A stretch of 64,000 nucleotides of DNA from Dermacentor variabilis (lineage: Eukaryota > Arthropoda > Arachnida > Ixodida > Ixodidae), in contig NC_134570.1 of assembly GCF_050947875.1 (NCBI RefSeq), positions 202,133,750 through 202,197,749 on the forward strand, in the 5' to 3' direction. The notes below the pieces were generated by a model. That model was not told the origin of the DNA. It saw only the letters and a list, made by a program, of their open reading frames with translations, and did not search any database. The translations under genes were made by a program, and so were the position numbers. Below, piece by piece: positions 54,014 to 64,000 of this stretch. Within the stretch, counting starts at the first letter, position 1. Each line of letters starts with the position of its first letter.

Positions 54014-55740
54014 ATGACCAGAGTCCTGCCTTATACATCTACACCTGTGCCTTATGGTGACTGTGTTGTGTCTCCTCTCGCGCAAGTCCTCCTTGTTCAT
54101 CACGTTGCTCTTCAGCAAACCATCGTCAGCATCACCAACAACTCTACCAGCCTTCAGCTCGTCAACTTAGGCATCCGTGACCACGTCCTAGCACAAGGCA
54201 CAGCTTCTGGTAGGACGCTGTCTTCCTCCCAAGTTTGCCTATTTTCAACCTCAGCTGCTTATATTACGTCGTCTCCCGTTGACTCTTCTTTGCCAGCTGT
54301 TCTTTCTCAGCTCACAAACGTTATTGCTCCCGAACTTCCGCCTCACCACGCCAACTAGCTGCTATCCGCGTTCAGCGACATTTCTGAACTGGGCCGCCCT
54401 TTCGGCCTGACCTCTCTCACGACACACCATACTAACATGGGTGACGCACACCCTATTCACAGGAGACCATACTGTCGGTCCTTGTACGAACGGCAAGTCC
54501 TTCCAACGGAGGTCGAGAAGATTCTCTCTCGATGAATCGTTGAACCATCATCCAGTCCTTGGGCGTCCCCTGTCGTTCTAGTTAAAAAGGATGCCAGCTG
54601 GTGTTTCTGCGTGGATTATCGGCACCTCAACAAGATCACCAATAAAGACGTTTATCTCCTATCACGCGTTGACCACGCCCTCGACTGCCTCCATGGCGCG
54701 AAGTACTCTTCCATTGACCTTGGTTCTGCTTACTGGCAGACTGCGTCGGCGACATGGACCGAGAGAAAACCGCCTTTATAACACTCGATGGCCTATACAC
54801 GTTCAAATTTATATCATTCGGCTTATGTAATGCTCCATCTACTTTTGAATGCATGATGGACACACTCCTTCATAACCTGAAGTTGTTCATCTGTATTTGC
54901 TACTTAGATGATGCCGTTGTTTTTGTTCCTACATTTTCCACGCACCCGGAGTGCCTCTCGCTCGTTCTTTCTGCTTTTCCCAATGCTGGCCTTCAACTTA
55001 ATTCGTCTAAATGTCACTTCGGACGGCGCTAAATTACTATGCGCGGTCATATTTTTCATTCATGTGGTGTGCGCCCAGGCCCGGGAAAAGCTCGTGCCGT
55101 ACAGAAGTTTCCCGTGCCAACATGTGCTAAATATGTCCGTAGCTTCGTGGGCCTGTTCTCGTACTTCCTCCGCTTCATGCACAATTTTTTCGGAGGTCAC
55201 TCGTCCTCTGCTCTTCTGAAGACAGATGCTTCATTTTCATGGGGACCTGAACAAGCAACCGCCTTCTCGAAGCTTATCTCTCTCCTTACATCTTCATTTC
55301 TCCTTGCGCACTTCGATCAGACTGCTTCAAGAGAAGTCAGCACTGATGCCAGCGGTCATCGAATCGGTGCCATTTTTTGCCAACGTCAACGACGCCACGA
55401 CCGCGTCATTGCCTACGCCAGCCGTCTGCTTTCTCCAGCTGAGCGGAATTATTTCACTACTGAACGTGAGTGTCTTGCACTTCTCTAGGCAGTGGCGAAA
55501 TCGCGCCCTTACCTATGTGGTCGGCCCTTTACATTCACCACAGACCACCATGCGCTCTGCTGGCTTTCGTCCCTCAAAGACCCTACCGATCGCCTAGGTC
55601 ACGGCGCTACGCCTACAGGAATACTCGTACACAGTTGCTTACAAGTCAGATCGTTTATACCAAGATGCCGACTGCTTGTACCGCCACCCAGACGATGTTC
55701 CTGCGACCTATGCTTCTGCTCTGTATTTTCTCTATTTGCT
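54014..55740 (+). pseudogene. Gypsy reverse transcriptase and RNase H, decayed
   Basis: 54014-54358 is the region before RT (LAQVLLVHHVALQQTIVSIT, LVNLGIRDHVLAQGTASG). RT blocks spread over frames at 54480-55032: SSPWASPVV, DYRHLNKIT, FKFISFGLCNAPSTFECMMD and the intact YLDD in CYLDDAVVFVP, then GLQLNSSKCHFG. 55039-55488 continues with YVRSFVGLFSYFLRFMHNFF and the RNase H start LLAHFDQTASREVSTDASGH, where the catalytic Asp is present, then [22 protein letters not shown]. 55492 onward: [21 protein letters not shown]. At least five frame changes or stops. Confidence 0.85.
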
Positions 55741-56560
55741 TAGCTGACCTTGCTACCGAACAACGCCGAGATCCAAGCATACGTGGTATCATGGAAAAGT
55801 TCACATCTAGGTCATGTGACCTTTCACTTGGTGTGTTCCTACTCAAAGACGACATTTTATATCGGCGTAGCATGTACCCCAGTGGATTAGATGGTGCTGG
55901 TCATTACGCGGCATGTTCGCACTGCTATTCTGTCCAAGCTGCACGATCTACCAACTTTTGGTCACCTCGGGGAATCAGTACGTACGACTGTGTCCGGCGA
56001 CGATTCTTCTGGCCTGGTATGCACGGATCTGGCCGCCGCTACGTCGTTTCTTGTGAGTTATGTCAGCGCCAGGAGAAACCATATGAGCTTTCCCCAGATC
56101 TGGCTGATCCAACAACTGCATTGCCGTCGCAGCACATTATACAACTTGGTTCGCGTTCCCCAGAGCCCTTCCAACTGACGTAATTTAATTATGGGGTTTA
56201 ACATGCCAAAACCACTTTCTGATTGTGAGGCACGCCGTAGTGGAACACTCCGGAAATTCCGACCACCTGGGGATCTTTAACGTGCACCTAAATCTAAGTA
56301 CACGGGTGTTTTCGCATTTCGCCCCCATCGAACTGCGGCCGCCGTGGCCGGGATTCGATGCCGCGACCTCGTGCTCAGCAGCCCAACACCATAGCCACTG
56401 CGCAACCACGGCGGGTAAACTGCCAACTAGCGTAGCCTACTTACTGTTGTAATGCATAACGTCATTATTCGCCCCGGCGCTCCTCGTCAACTTCTTACCG
56501 ACAGGGGTCGCTCCTTTCTCTTTACCTCGGTGGACGAGGTCCTCCGAGGTATGTGGAAAG
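55740..56560 (+). pseudogene. Gypsy integrase, N-terminal zinc domain and first half of core
   Basis: ATEQRRDPSIRGIMEKF, DDILYRRSM, HDLPTFGHLGE and YVVSCELCQRQEKP form the H2C2 region (55750-56090). After the Ruka insertion, 56437-56560 carries GAPRQLLTDRG.SFLFTSVDEVLR, including the TD of the catalytic core. The similarity stops at about 56560, where the nested block begins. Confidence 0.8.
56183..56422 (-). mobile_element. Ruka SINE in Gypsy integrase, imperfect TSD
   Basis: Full-length copy, very similar to 49917-50156. The flanks CCAACTGACGTA (56171-56182) and CCAACTAGCGTA (56423-56434) are a 12-bp TSD with two later substitutions. Confidence 0.93.
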
Positions 56561-56636
56561 GTGTAATGGTTTCAGGACTTACTTTTAAAATGGTGGTTGT
56601 TTAGTCTAAATCAGGGGTACAATCAGGACTCGATGG

Positions 56637-57135
56637 TGTTATGATTGGGGGTTCAATCCTATCGCTCGTGATCCGTTGTCAAGATTGGAGTCGGGCATGA
56701 ATTAGAAGGTAGCTGGCCCATGCCGTCGTCCAACTTATCCACGCTGAGGACGTTGATGAAGGGAAGGACTGCTTCTCATCGAGAATGAAGAATATGGGTT
56801 TATTTACATTATCTATATCAGTCTAACATGACTGTTTGAGAAAGTACATCAGTCTAACATGACTGCTTGAGAGAGTGTCCTGAGCAGCCGCATAACAACG
56901 GTTTTTAAACACTTGGTCCTCCCCTGATACCCAGGTTACAGAAACGGCCGTCCAAGCACCGCAGGCGAGTTGACCAGGCACCGTAGGGGAGACGAAGCAC
57001 CATAGCGGAGACGACCCGGCACCGTAGGGGCATTTATTCCCCGAACTGCAGCGCGCCCGCCAGCCGCCCATTGTCTGGCGTTTTGGTCGGCGCGTGGGAA
57101 GGGGTGTCAGTAGACGTTCCCGCGGCTCAGTAACA
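56637..57135 (-). mobile_element. Possible solo LTR
   Basis: A 499-bp segment with inverted ends TGTTA...TAACA. On the minus strand AAATAAA (complement of TTTATTT at about 56800) precedes an R/U5-like end. An internal near-repeat CATCAGTCTAACATGACTG occurs twice (56817-56836 and 56848-56867). No TSD, so tentative. Confidence 0.4.
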
Positions 57136-57389
57136 ATAGTTGGTCCGCCGAGCCGGTTTAGTTACTATGGCGACTTCGTCAAACTCGGCTCCAGCGATGC
57201 AGAGTCGAGGACGCACGTATTGTTGTTCGCACATAGTCGACTTAGTCACGCCGTGGCTAGAGGTGTGCGGCGACGCTCCCGGAATGTTGCCTCCACAGTC
57301 GCAACTGGTTGGCAAAACTTGCACTGCAGCTGGCCGTTCTTAACAATGGGAACCAAAGATCAGTGGGTCGCCTCGCATTGGGCGCTCAC

Positions 57390-58233
57390 GGGAAGACTAC
57401 AAATGAATCTGTGCAGGGTGATATGGGTTGAACTAGTTTTGAAGTGAGGGAAGCTCGCAGTAAAATTGAGTATGAAGAACGGCTGAGGAATATGGAAGAA
57501 AGTAAATGGGCTGGGAGAGTGTTGAGATATCTGCACAGGAAAAACATTGATTCGCACTGGAGGAAAAGAACTAGGAAACTTACCAGCAAGTATGCGGCCT
57601 GTAGGGTGGGCAACACAGCAACAAAGAACGTCAAGCTTAAAGTCAGAGAGGCTGAAATAATCTCATGGGTTGCGGCAATGGAAAAGAAACCTGCCATGGG
57701 TAACTACTTAAGAGGAAAAAACAAAATCAGGAAAGAAACCATTTATGATAACTCAAACGGAAGCTCATTACTTTTCGAAGCGAGATCGGGATGCCTTAGA
57801 ACACGTTAGTATAAAGCCTAATATAAGAAGGAAGAAGAAGCATGTGCTAGCTGCGGTAAAGCTAGAGAAACTATGGAGCATGGTTTATTAGAATGTGAAG
57901 ACGTCTACCCAGCCGTTGATTTAGGCACCACCGGCCTGCTTGAAGCCCTAGGGTTAAGCGGGAGCAGTGGAAAAGTAAACATGTCCGCAATAGGCATTAG
58001 TAAGAGGCGATTGGAGGATTGGTGGAAGAAAAGTAGGGAAACGACAAAAAACGGAGACGTACAAAAGCACAGTTCGCAATGGGGGATCAGGAATTTTGGG
58101 TGTGGTAGTCCATGGTGTTTTTTTTATTGTTTAACCTAGGTAGGACATTAGGCAGTATAATAGCAAGAGCTTGGTGGCGCAACCCACCGCCCCGTTCCAA
58201 AGGGGATGCTCATAACATCCATCCATCCATCCA
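57390..58233 (+). mobile_element. LINE C-terminal fragment with (ATCC)n tail
   Basis: One frame with a few stops: NESVQGDMG, SFEVREARSKIEYEERLRNM, then a Cys/His motif C-x2-C-x8-H-x4-C (CASCGKARETMEHGLLEC at about 57843-57896), AIGISKRRLEDWWKK, and a 3' UTR ending AACCCACCGCCCCGTTCC...CATCCATCCATCC at 58233. A zinc motif after the RT is typical of several LINE clades; which one is uncertain. Confidence 0.75.
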
Positions 58234-58236
58234 GCT

Positions 58237-58866
58237 GTGGGCGACTTCGTCCATCCTTATTCAACCAAGCACAAATTTACTAATGCATGTCATCCGCAGA
58301 CCAATGGTCTTACGGAGCGGCTTCATCGAATATTAACAGACATGTTCTTCATATATGTTTCTGATGACCATCGTGACCGGGATACTGCTCGCCCGTTTGT
58401 CATATTAGCGTACAATTCATCACGCCACGACACTGCACGTTATTCGCCATTTTATTTGTTGTGCGGCCAAGATTCAGTATTGCTTTTTAATACAATACTG
58501 CCTACCCCTCAAGAGTCCGTGTCTCAGTATACAAGCGATGTCATTGCTCGATCTCAAGAAACACACCAAGTTGCTCACCATCGCCTTTGTGCTTCTCAGA
58601 ACAAGAGTAAAAGCATTTCTAACAGTAGTCACCGGGACGCCGATTATATTCTCGGGGATCTTGTCCCTCTTCGATGTCCCACCCGCCGTTTCGGCCTCGC
58701 GGAAAAACTGATATCCCGCTACTCCGGTGCTTACCGGGTCCTCTGTCAGGTAACCTACGTAACGTACGATATGTCTCCGGTCACACCTACTACTCGCTCC
58801 ATCCAGACTTCCCATGACGTCGTTCAGGTCAGCCGCCTAAAACGCTACCAGTCCTTTTCTGCATAA
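58237..58866 (+). pseudogene. Gypsy integrase, second half of core and C-terminus
   Basis: Open for 209 codons. STKHKFTNACHPQTNGLTER (core Glu present), YVSDDHRDRDTARPFVILAY, NSSRHDTARYSPFYLLCGQD, then GDLVPLRCPTRRFGLAEKLI, SRYSGAYRVLCQVTYVTYDM and VVQVSRLKRYQSFSA, followed by the stop. It resumes the frame lost at 56560. Confidence 0.88.
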
Positions 58867-59044
58867 AAAGCAGCGGGACGGCGCTTCCACGCCAAGTGGA
58901 AATATGTTGCGCAGCTCTGCACAAAGCTGAGGAAGATGAGCACGAGCTTCGGTCTGAAGAAGTGAACGCTTTAATGACTAACCTGCTGTAGGCTTGGCGT
59001 TGTCAATTACTGCAAATTACTGTACATTCTGTAAATAAAAAATA

Positions 59045-59198
59045 GGGGGTTTTATGTGACGAGACCACGATCTGATTATGAGGTATGGCGTAGTTGGGAA
59101 ATCTGGAAAATTTCGACCACCTGGGCATCTTTAACGTGCACCTAAATCTAAGTACACGTGTGTCTTCGCATTTCGCCCCCATCCAACTGCGGCCGCCA
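59045..59198 (-). mobile_element. Ruka-type SINE body, head missing
   Basis: GGGGGTTTTATGTGACGAGA, GATTATGAGGTATGGCGTAG, TTTCGACCACCTGGGCATC, CATTTCGCCCCCATCCAACT. Confidence 0.92.
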
Positions 59199-59199
59199 T

Positions 59200-61430
59200 A
59201 ATGTATACGCGCTACTCGTCTTGCTTCTCTCAGCAGAATTATTAGTCTAAACCTAACTTAACGGGAAGCTTTATCTCCAACCTGGGAAATCATTAATCCT
59301 TTCTTCTTACAACCACTGCAGCGCAATTCATGAGTTATGTTGAACTTAAAAGAAACAGTTAAAATTAGATTTCAGACAGCCAATTTTTATTTAGCTTCCA
59401 CTTTTCTAAATTCTAAAAAAATGCGAGATCTCAAGAAACAATACTCAAAGTATACGACTCTGTACCTCACCAACCAAAAACGATATCGGAATTCTCTAAG
59501 CTGCACCTAATATTTCATTTAATGCAGACAAAAATGACATATCATATGCCACCCTGAAACACACCACTAACACCTGAATATGGTATTCGCAAAATCTTAA
59601 CACGCATTGTAACTTCACATAAGTTATAAATTCAAACATCGAATTTGTCCGGTTGAGATGATCCAAGGGATGCAGTTTAGAGGGATGCGATATCAGTTTT
59701 TATCCGAACTAACGGATTTGTAAACTTCGTACTTCTTCTTCAAATTTGCCGATTTCCGATAATTCTTGTCAATAATGGCATGGCCTAGATCAAAATTATT
59801 ATTGCAGCGATCACTGTGATCTAACGTTCTCTCTTGAATGCAACAATTGTTATTCATATCGGTTGAGCGATTTTCTCATAAAATAATTTATGCGTTTTAC
59901 ATGTATTTGAGCAGCCGGCATCGAAGAAGGGCCCGAGTTAAAGCTTCCTCTTATTGAATCACGCTGGTTCTTAGAAAACACAAGAAAACGCTGACTATAC
60001 GGAAGCCCGCGGCAGCAGTTGTGCACAAATAAACAGAAAAAACCGCGAAGAAAGGGAACCCAACGCAAGCTTTGCGGGAGCTGTTATCTCGGCCAGACAT
60101 CTCACCCGGAATGCCGACGAGCTGTTTGGCAAGGTGTCTACCAAAATCGTCGATTCATTGCAAGTCGAGCAAGTGGCAGGTTGTCTTCAAGATAAGGCTG
60201 ATACATAAGCGCGCTCGTTTCCAAGTGCCGAGGGGAAGCAACAGTCTCAGAGTGTGCTTCTTTTTATTGAGTTTTCTTTAGTTGTGCGTCATGGCTTACG
60301 TCACGGCGCGAATTTCAAATCTTTAAGGTTGATACGCCACGTGGTAGCGAAAAAAGAAACTAAACGGCTGTCCAGAATTCCTGGGTATGCTTCCGTGAAA
60401 CGTCGGCAATTGCCGAGAGCGAACTATGTGAAAATATGTTCTTATAGTTTGCTGTCTGTATAAGCAAATTAACCATAACAGAATGAAGCCTTAGTGCAGC
60501 GATCTCACGGTTTCTTGGTTACCGACGGCGCATCTGCATGCACGTCCGCGCACAATGCTTTCTTTTCGCTTCAAGCGAGTTTTCGCACCGTGACGTGAAC
60601 TTTAGCCTGCAGCAAATGTGCATTTAACAATGGAAAAGCAGCCATTATTGCGTCAATCAAAGCGGTTCAAAAATAACGTCGTCATAACTAGGGACTTCTA
60701 GACCTACGGCTGCAACTTGTGATGTGCCTTCGCGGCGATTCAATTTTTTTTCTAATGTCTTGAACGTTTCAACATTATTTCTCAAGTTGTGTCGCACAGT
60801 ATGTTTCTAGGTCTTAGAGAGCAATTGCCCGCTCCTTCTCTTTCTTAATCCAGTACATTATTCATTGTTTGGGGCCACACAAGCATCAGTATATGCCGTG
60901 CCTTTCTTTAATGTGCGTTTTACCGTTCCCTATCCATTCCGGTGAACTTGCCAGTATCTACAGCATCAACAATTAAGTTCATAGCTTGAAGCTTTATGAC
61001 ATTAGCCGGGTTGCGCACGCGGGCGAGCGCCTCATTGCGCGCTTTCTGCTACCCACCGAACGTCGCTGCCCCAACGTCGCATCCGAAATCTTCCTCGCTG
61101 AAGTGCTTTCTGCACACCCAAGTTGTAGCCAATGGCTGGTGGCCCGTTCTAAGTTTCACGATCGAAGCTTCATGCAGCTTCTTGTCATGCGCGTACGTGT
61201 GAAGGCTCCCTTGTGTGCATCCGGCACTGCGGCACCGAGCAGTAGCCTACCATGCTGGACACCTTCAAAGGCAGCCATTACAGATTATAATGCTTGCAAA
61301 TTGTGTCAAGCACACACCTTAAGAATTTAAACCTCCCAGTTTTCTCTAAACCGTAGTGCAGGTAAGTTTTGACACTATCGTCTTCTGTTCGCTTCCGCGC
61401 TTCCGAAGAAGCCGACGCGGCTGCTGTATT
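59200..61430. other. Unassigned DNA
   Basis: No coding feature or repeat I can name. 59200-60040 is AT-rich; 60960-61260 is GC-richer, with no convincing protein in either frame. Confidence 0.35.
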
Positions 61431-61640
61431 AACGCGATAGCGTTAAGGAGCTAGTGTCGCAGAAAAGCCGGTGTCGTCGTCGTTGGCCATGAGCGAAAAT
61501 GGCGGAGGGCAATTCATAAACAAAAACAACTTGCAAGATGGGCTGGGTAGGAATCGAACCATGGTCTCCGGAGTGTGAGATGGAGATACTGCCACTCAGC
61601 CATGAGTTCGATGGCTCAAAGCGGGACAAAAGCGCCTCTA
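61431..61640 (-). mobile_element. Second tRNA-derived SINE family
   Basis: On the minus strand a tRNA-like head at 61549-61620 has A-box TGGCTGAGTGG and B-box GGTTCGATTCC, both matching the Pol III consensus. It is followed by a body (CTTGCAAGTTGTTTTTGTTT, CCCTCCGCCATTTTCGCTCA) and ends CTCCTTAACGCTATCGCGTT. It is unrelated to Ruka in the body. A real tRNA is unlikely because the 5' half does not fold into a full cloverleaf. Confidence 0.7.
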
Positions 61641-63429
61641 GTGAATGCGGTGTTGCCTTAAAAACGTGCCGTAGAAAGTTATACTGCGGTGTATATCGGT
61701 AATTATGAGCATGCAAATTACAGAAGTCGCAGTTAAACGGGTAACGAAGTACGTTTCCGCTACATTGCTTCTTCGCTTGGCGCACACGCAGAGTCATCTT
61801 GCGGCAAACACAGAAGGCCCCCTCCTCGCAATGTATGGCGCTGTCCCGACAGGTGGCGCGCCACTCGCCCGCTTCTCCCCTTCGTCTCGTTTTAGCGCAT
61901 TGGGGCCGTGCGGGGACCGGTGCGAGGATGCCCCAATACCCTTGCATTTAATAAGCTTTCTCGCTCTCTCCCTTTCCAACTTCCAGCGAGCGTCACTCGA
62001 ACCCTCGTATTTAGGCGACGCGGCTCCTCTTTCCGCTCACAGCGCGATTCCTAGGTGGAGCGTCCGGTGCGGGGTGCCTCTCGCGTGATCGCTGCGCCGT
62101 AGCGTGTCTGGTGGGAAAGCGTCCCCTGTGATCTGTGCCGTGCTGCTGGTGAGGAGTCATGGGTCTGCGTGGTGCTCCCAAGCGAGATAGAGGACGATCC
62201 CATCGAGGCGTCAGCCCCATGATCGCGTCCGCCTTCATGGCGCGTCGCGGCCCGGCTTTCCGTGCCTATCACGTCGTTTGGCTCGCGTAGATCGTTTCTC
62301 TCTCTGAGACACTGTGTTTTTAGGTTCGTTCCGCTTGCTCAGGCGCACGTTTCGTCTTTGTGTGACTCAAGCGCATGCCGAGCGAATGAGTGGGTGGTGC
62401 GAACGGGGTGTGATAACGCTATCACGTTCCACTCTTGAAGGCGAAGCTTAAGCGTCCTCCAAGTTTTTCACGTCATACCTCATACCACGTTACGCACACG
62501 GCAGCACCAGCTTCAGCCAGCCCGCAATACACGTATTAAGCCACCTCACGACGTGTCGCGCAAAACAGCGACAGCACCAGCAGCAAAAGTGAAGTTGAAG
62601 AAAGAGGCAAAGAAAGCTTTGGTTTGAAAAGACAACATTTTTTCGAAGAGTTATGGTCAATAAATTATTCTGGCAAACAGCAACTATGGCCGGTTGATAC
62701 ACCTTATACCAAAAGGTAACATTAAGAACGACTTGGGAGCTGCGTTTCATCCTCATTTTTAAAGCGAAGCGTTCCTTGCCTCTTGCTTTGGATTTGCTAC
62801 TACTGTTGCCGCTGTTGCTCCTCTCTTGCACTCTGCGTCGAGAGGTGGTCCAAAACGTGCATATGTATGGCAGACGAGTGGAAGAATAGAAAGGCGAGGC
62901 TATAAACTTGGTTGAACCTTTCTATCGCGTCGCATGTCCACAATGCTCTCTTGAGCTTCCTTTGCATGGCAACATTATCCCCTTCGCAGCTGTCAACATC
63001 CTTGAACACCGCAAAAGCATTGCAAAAACTATAGCGCTTGCTTTTCTACTAACGCGTAACATTCCAGAGAAGAGGAAGAAATAATGGTAGAGAGGATGTG
63101 TGGAGAGGAGGCAGAGAATGAGTAGAAACGACGCAGTCACGAAACGCGTGAAAATCTTGTCGCTCTCCGCACACAATTCCCATTCATGAGGGAAGGGCGG
63201 GATTTGGAAAAGGAGAAGTGAGAGGGCGACGAAACGCTCTTGCTAGTAGCGACAATGGTTGAAGACAAACTGAATAAAGACAAGTTCAAAGTATGATACC
63301 ATATGTTTCTGTTATTTACATGATGCAAATTTTTCAAGTGGACAGCTGACGCGCCGCGTGCAGAAGCAAAGACGCATTAAATCACAGTACCATTTAGGCG
63401 ACACGCGGTAGTGGTCGCTTTTCAAACCA
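61641..63429. other. Unassigned DNA, GC-rich at 61830-62300
   Basis: No coding frame with recognisable protein. TGATAACGCTATCAC at 62411-62425 mirrors the GCGATAGCGTTA end of the SINE at 61431, so the whole 1-kb block could be one composite repeat. Confidence 0.35.
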
Positions 63430-63845
63430 ACACTACTGTGGCCGCCGCGCCAGCCTTGCGGCTGTGGAATTGCTCCAGCTCGCGGATTTGATCCACACGG
63501 CTGCTACCGGGTGTCAGCAGGGGGAAATATATATTTTAAAAAATTCTCGTGTTTAGATTTATATACGTTAAAAAACCCCAGGCGGTCCATTTAATACGGA
63601 GTCCGCCACTATACGGTGTTCCTCATAACCCGATTCTGTTTTGGGCAGGCACAGACCCATAATTCAAATTTAACCTTTCTGCCACAATGTGATGTGCCGT
63701 GCGAGACAATGACAATGCTAACCTTCTCTGAGGTTATGAACAATAGCGCACACCACCACCTCAAGCAAACACATATCGCTGTGTATTCTGTGTACTACAC
63801 GAACAGCAGTAGAGCATGCAAGGTTAAGTTTAACATCAACTTAGT
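63430..63845 (+). mobile_element. Long Ruka-type SINE with extra 3' domain
   Basis: A diverged Ruka head and body (GGATTTGATCC, ACCCCAGGCGGTCCA, CATAACCCGATTCTGTTTT) at 63430-63660, directly followed by the extra domain (TTCTGCCACAATGTGATGTG, ACCTCAAGCAAACACATATC, GTTTAACATCAAC). Confidence 0.75.
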
Positions 63846-64000
63846 ACTTTTGTATTGAACTATATGCGCTGTAGAAAAAAAATTCCCGCCCAAGCACTCC
63901 CTATATAGAGATAGTTATTAACCAGCGAAGCTGAAAGGTACGGCCCCGGTGTTTATGACTGAGTTAATCTCGAGGGTTCATTAAACGACGGCTTGGTAGG
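63846..64000. other. Window end, unassigned
   Basis: No feature recognised. Confidence 0.4.

Larger units (their letters stand above)
53905..58866 (+). mobile_element. Second Ty3/Gypsy element, 5'-truncated, with nested insertions
   Basis: Plus-strand pol remnants run from the region before RT (from about 54014) to the integrase C-terminus (58866). They are interrupted by a Ruka (56183-56422) and a 1.7-kb block (about 56565-58235) holding a possible LTR and a LINE. No gag and no intact LTR pair were found; a 3' LTR may begin at TGTTGCGCAG near 58903. Protein motifs are similar to, but distinct from, the 12.9-19.6 kb element, so this is a related family. Confidence 0.85.

Noticed and set aside
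61549..61620. Possible tRNA gene
   Set aside because: A and B boxes are present, but the body extends into a SINE tail and a complete cloverleaf is not evident.

Overview
The window looks like nuclear DNA of a hard tick (Ixodidae). The main evidence is about ten copies of the tRNA-derived SINE known from ixodid ticks as Ruka, one with a clean 13-bp target-site duplication, plus many decayed non-LTR and Ty3/Gypsy elements and a mariner relic. There are no operons, no intact rRNA or tRNA genes and no CRISPR. The species cannot be read from the sequence.

The only host gene I can support is a prominin-like pentaspan membrane protein on the + strand. Exon A (9711-9919) encodes a membrane segment, a Cys-rich loop (CRCC..CGG) and the start of the next membrane segment. 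Exon B (37195-37315) completes that segment and enters the extracellular loop. The splice sites and phases fit, so 9920-37194 reads as a single 27-kb intron built from transposons.

Layout: 1-0.63 kb gag remnant; 2.0-3.1 kb RTE LINE with an 11-bp TSD; 3.5-4.4 kb LINE ORF1 with a duplicated 5' leader; 9.7 kb exon A; 10.2-12.8 kb CR1/Jockey-type LINE; 12.9-19.6 kb complete but old Ty3/Gypsy element (minus strand) with 153-bp LTRs, itself holding a LINE and a possible solo LTR; 19.6-20.9 kb mariner; 21.9-22.9 kb LINE; 23.0-26.6 kb one old RTE copy split by later insertions; 24.9-27.6 kb a pair of inverted 0.6-kb repeats; 30.2-34.3 kb LINE with a PHD/coiled-coil/RRM ORF1; 37.2 kb exon B; 37.4-38.0 kb RTE relic; 39-41.7 kb SINEs and GT-rich DNA.

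The most unusual part is 41.9-53.0 kb. Two nested pairs of long inverted repeats occur here. The inner pair (about 780 bp each, 44307-50406) brackets a minus-strand, intronless, broken gene whose conserved DFAENW, SDGA and GHGKNACDGVGG blocks suggest a DDE-type transposase of a family I cannot name. That element appears to sit inside an endonuclease-domain relic resembling the end of a Helitron, and an uninterrupted copy of the relic lies at 52.6-53.0 kb. From 54.0-58.9 kb lies a second Ty3/Gypsy element (plus strand), broken by a Ruka, a possible LTR and another LINE. The rest to 64 kb is SINEs and unassigned DNA.

Almost every coding stretch outside the two exons is transposon-derived and carries stops or frameshifts, so no active element is evident.
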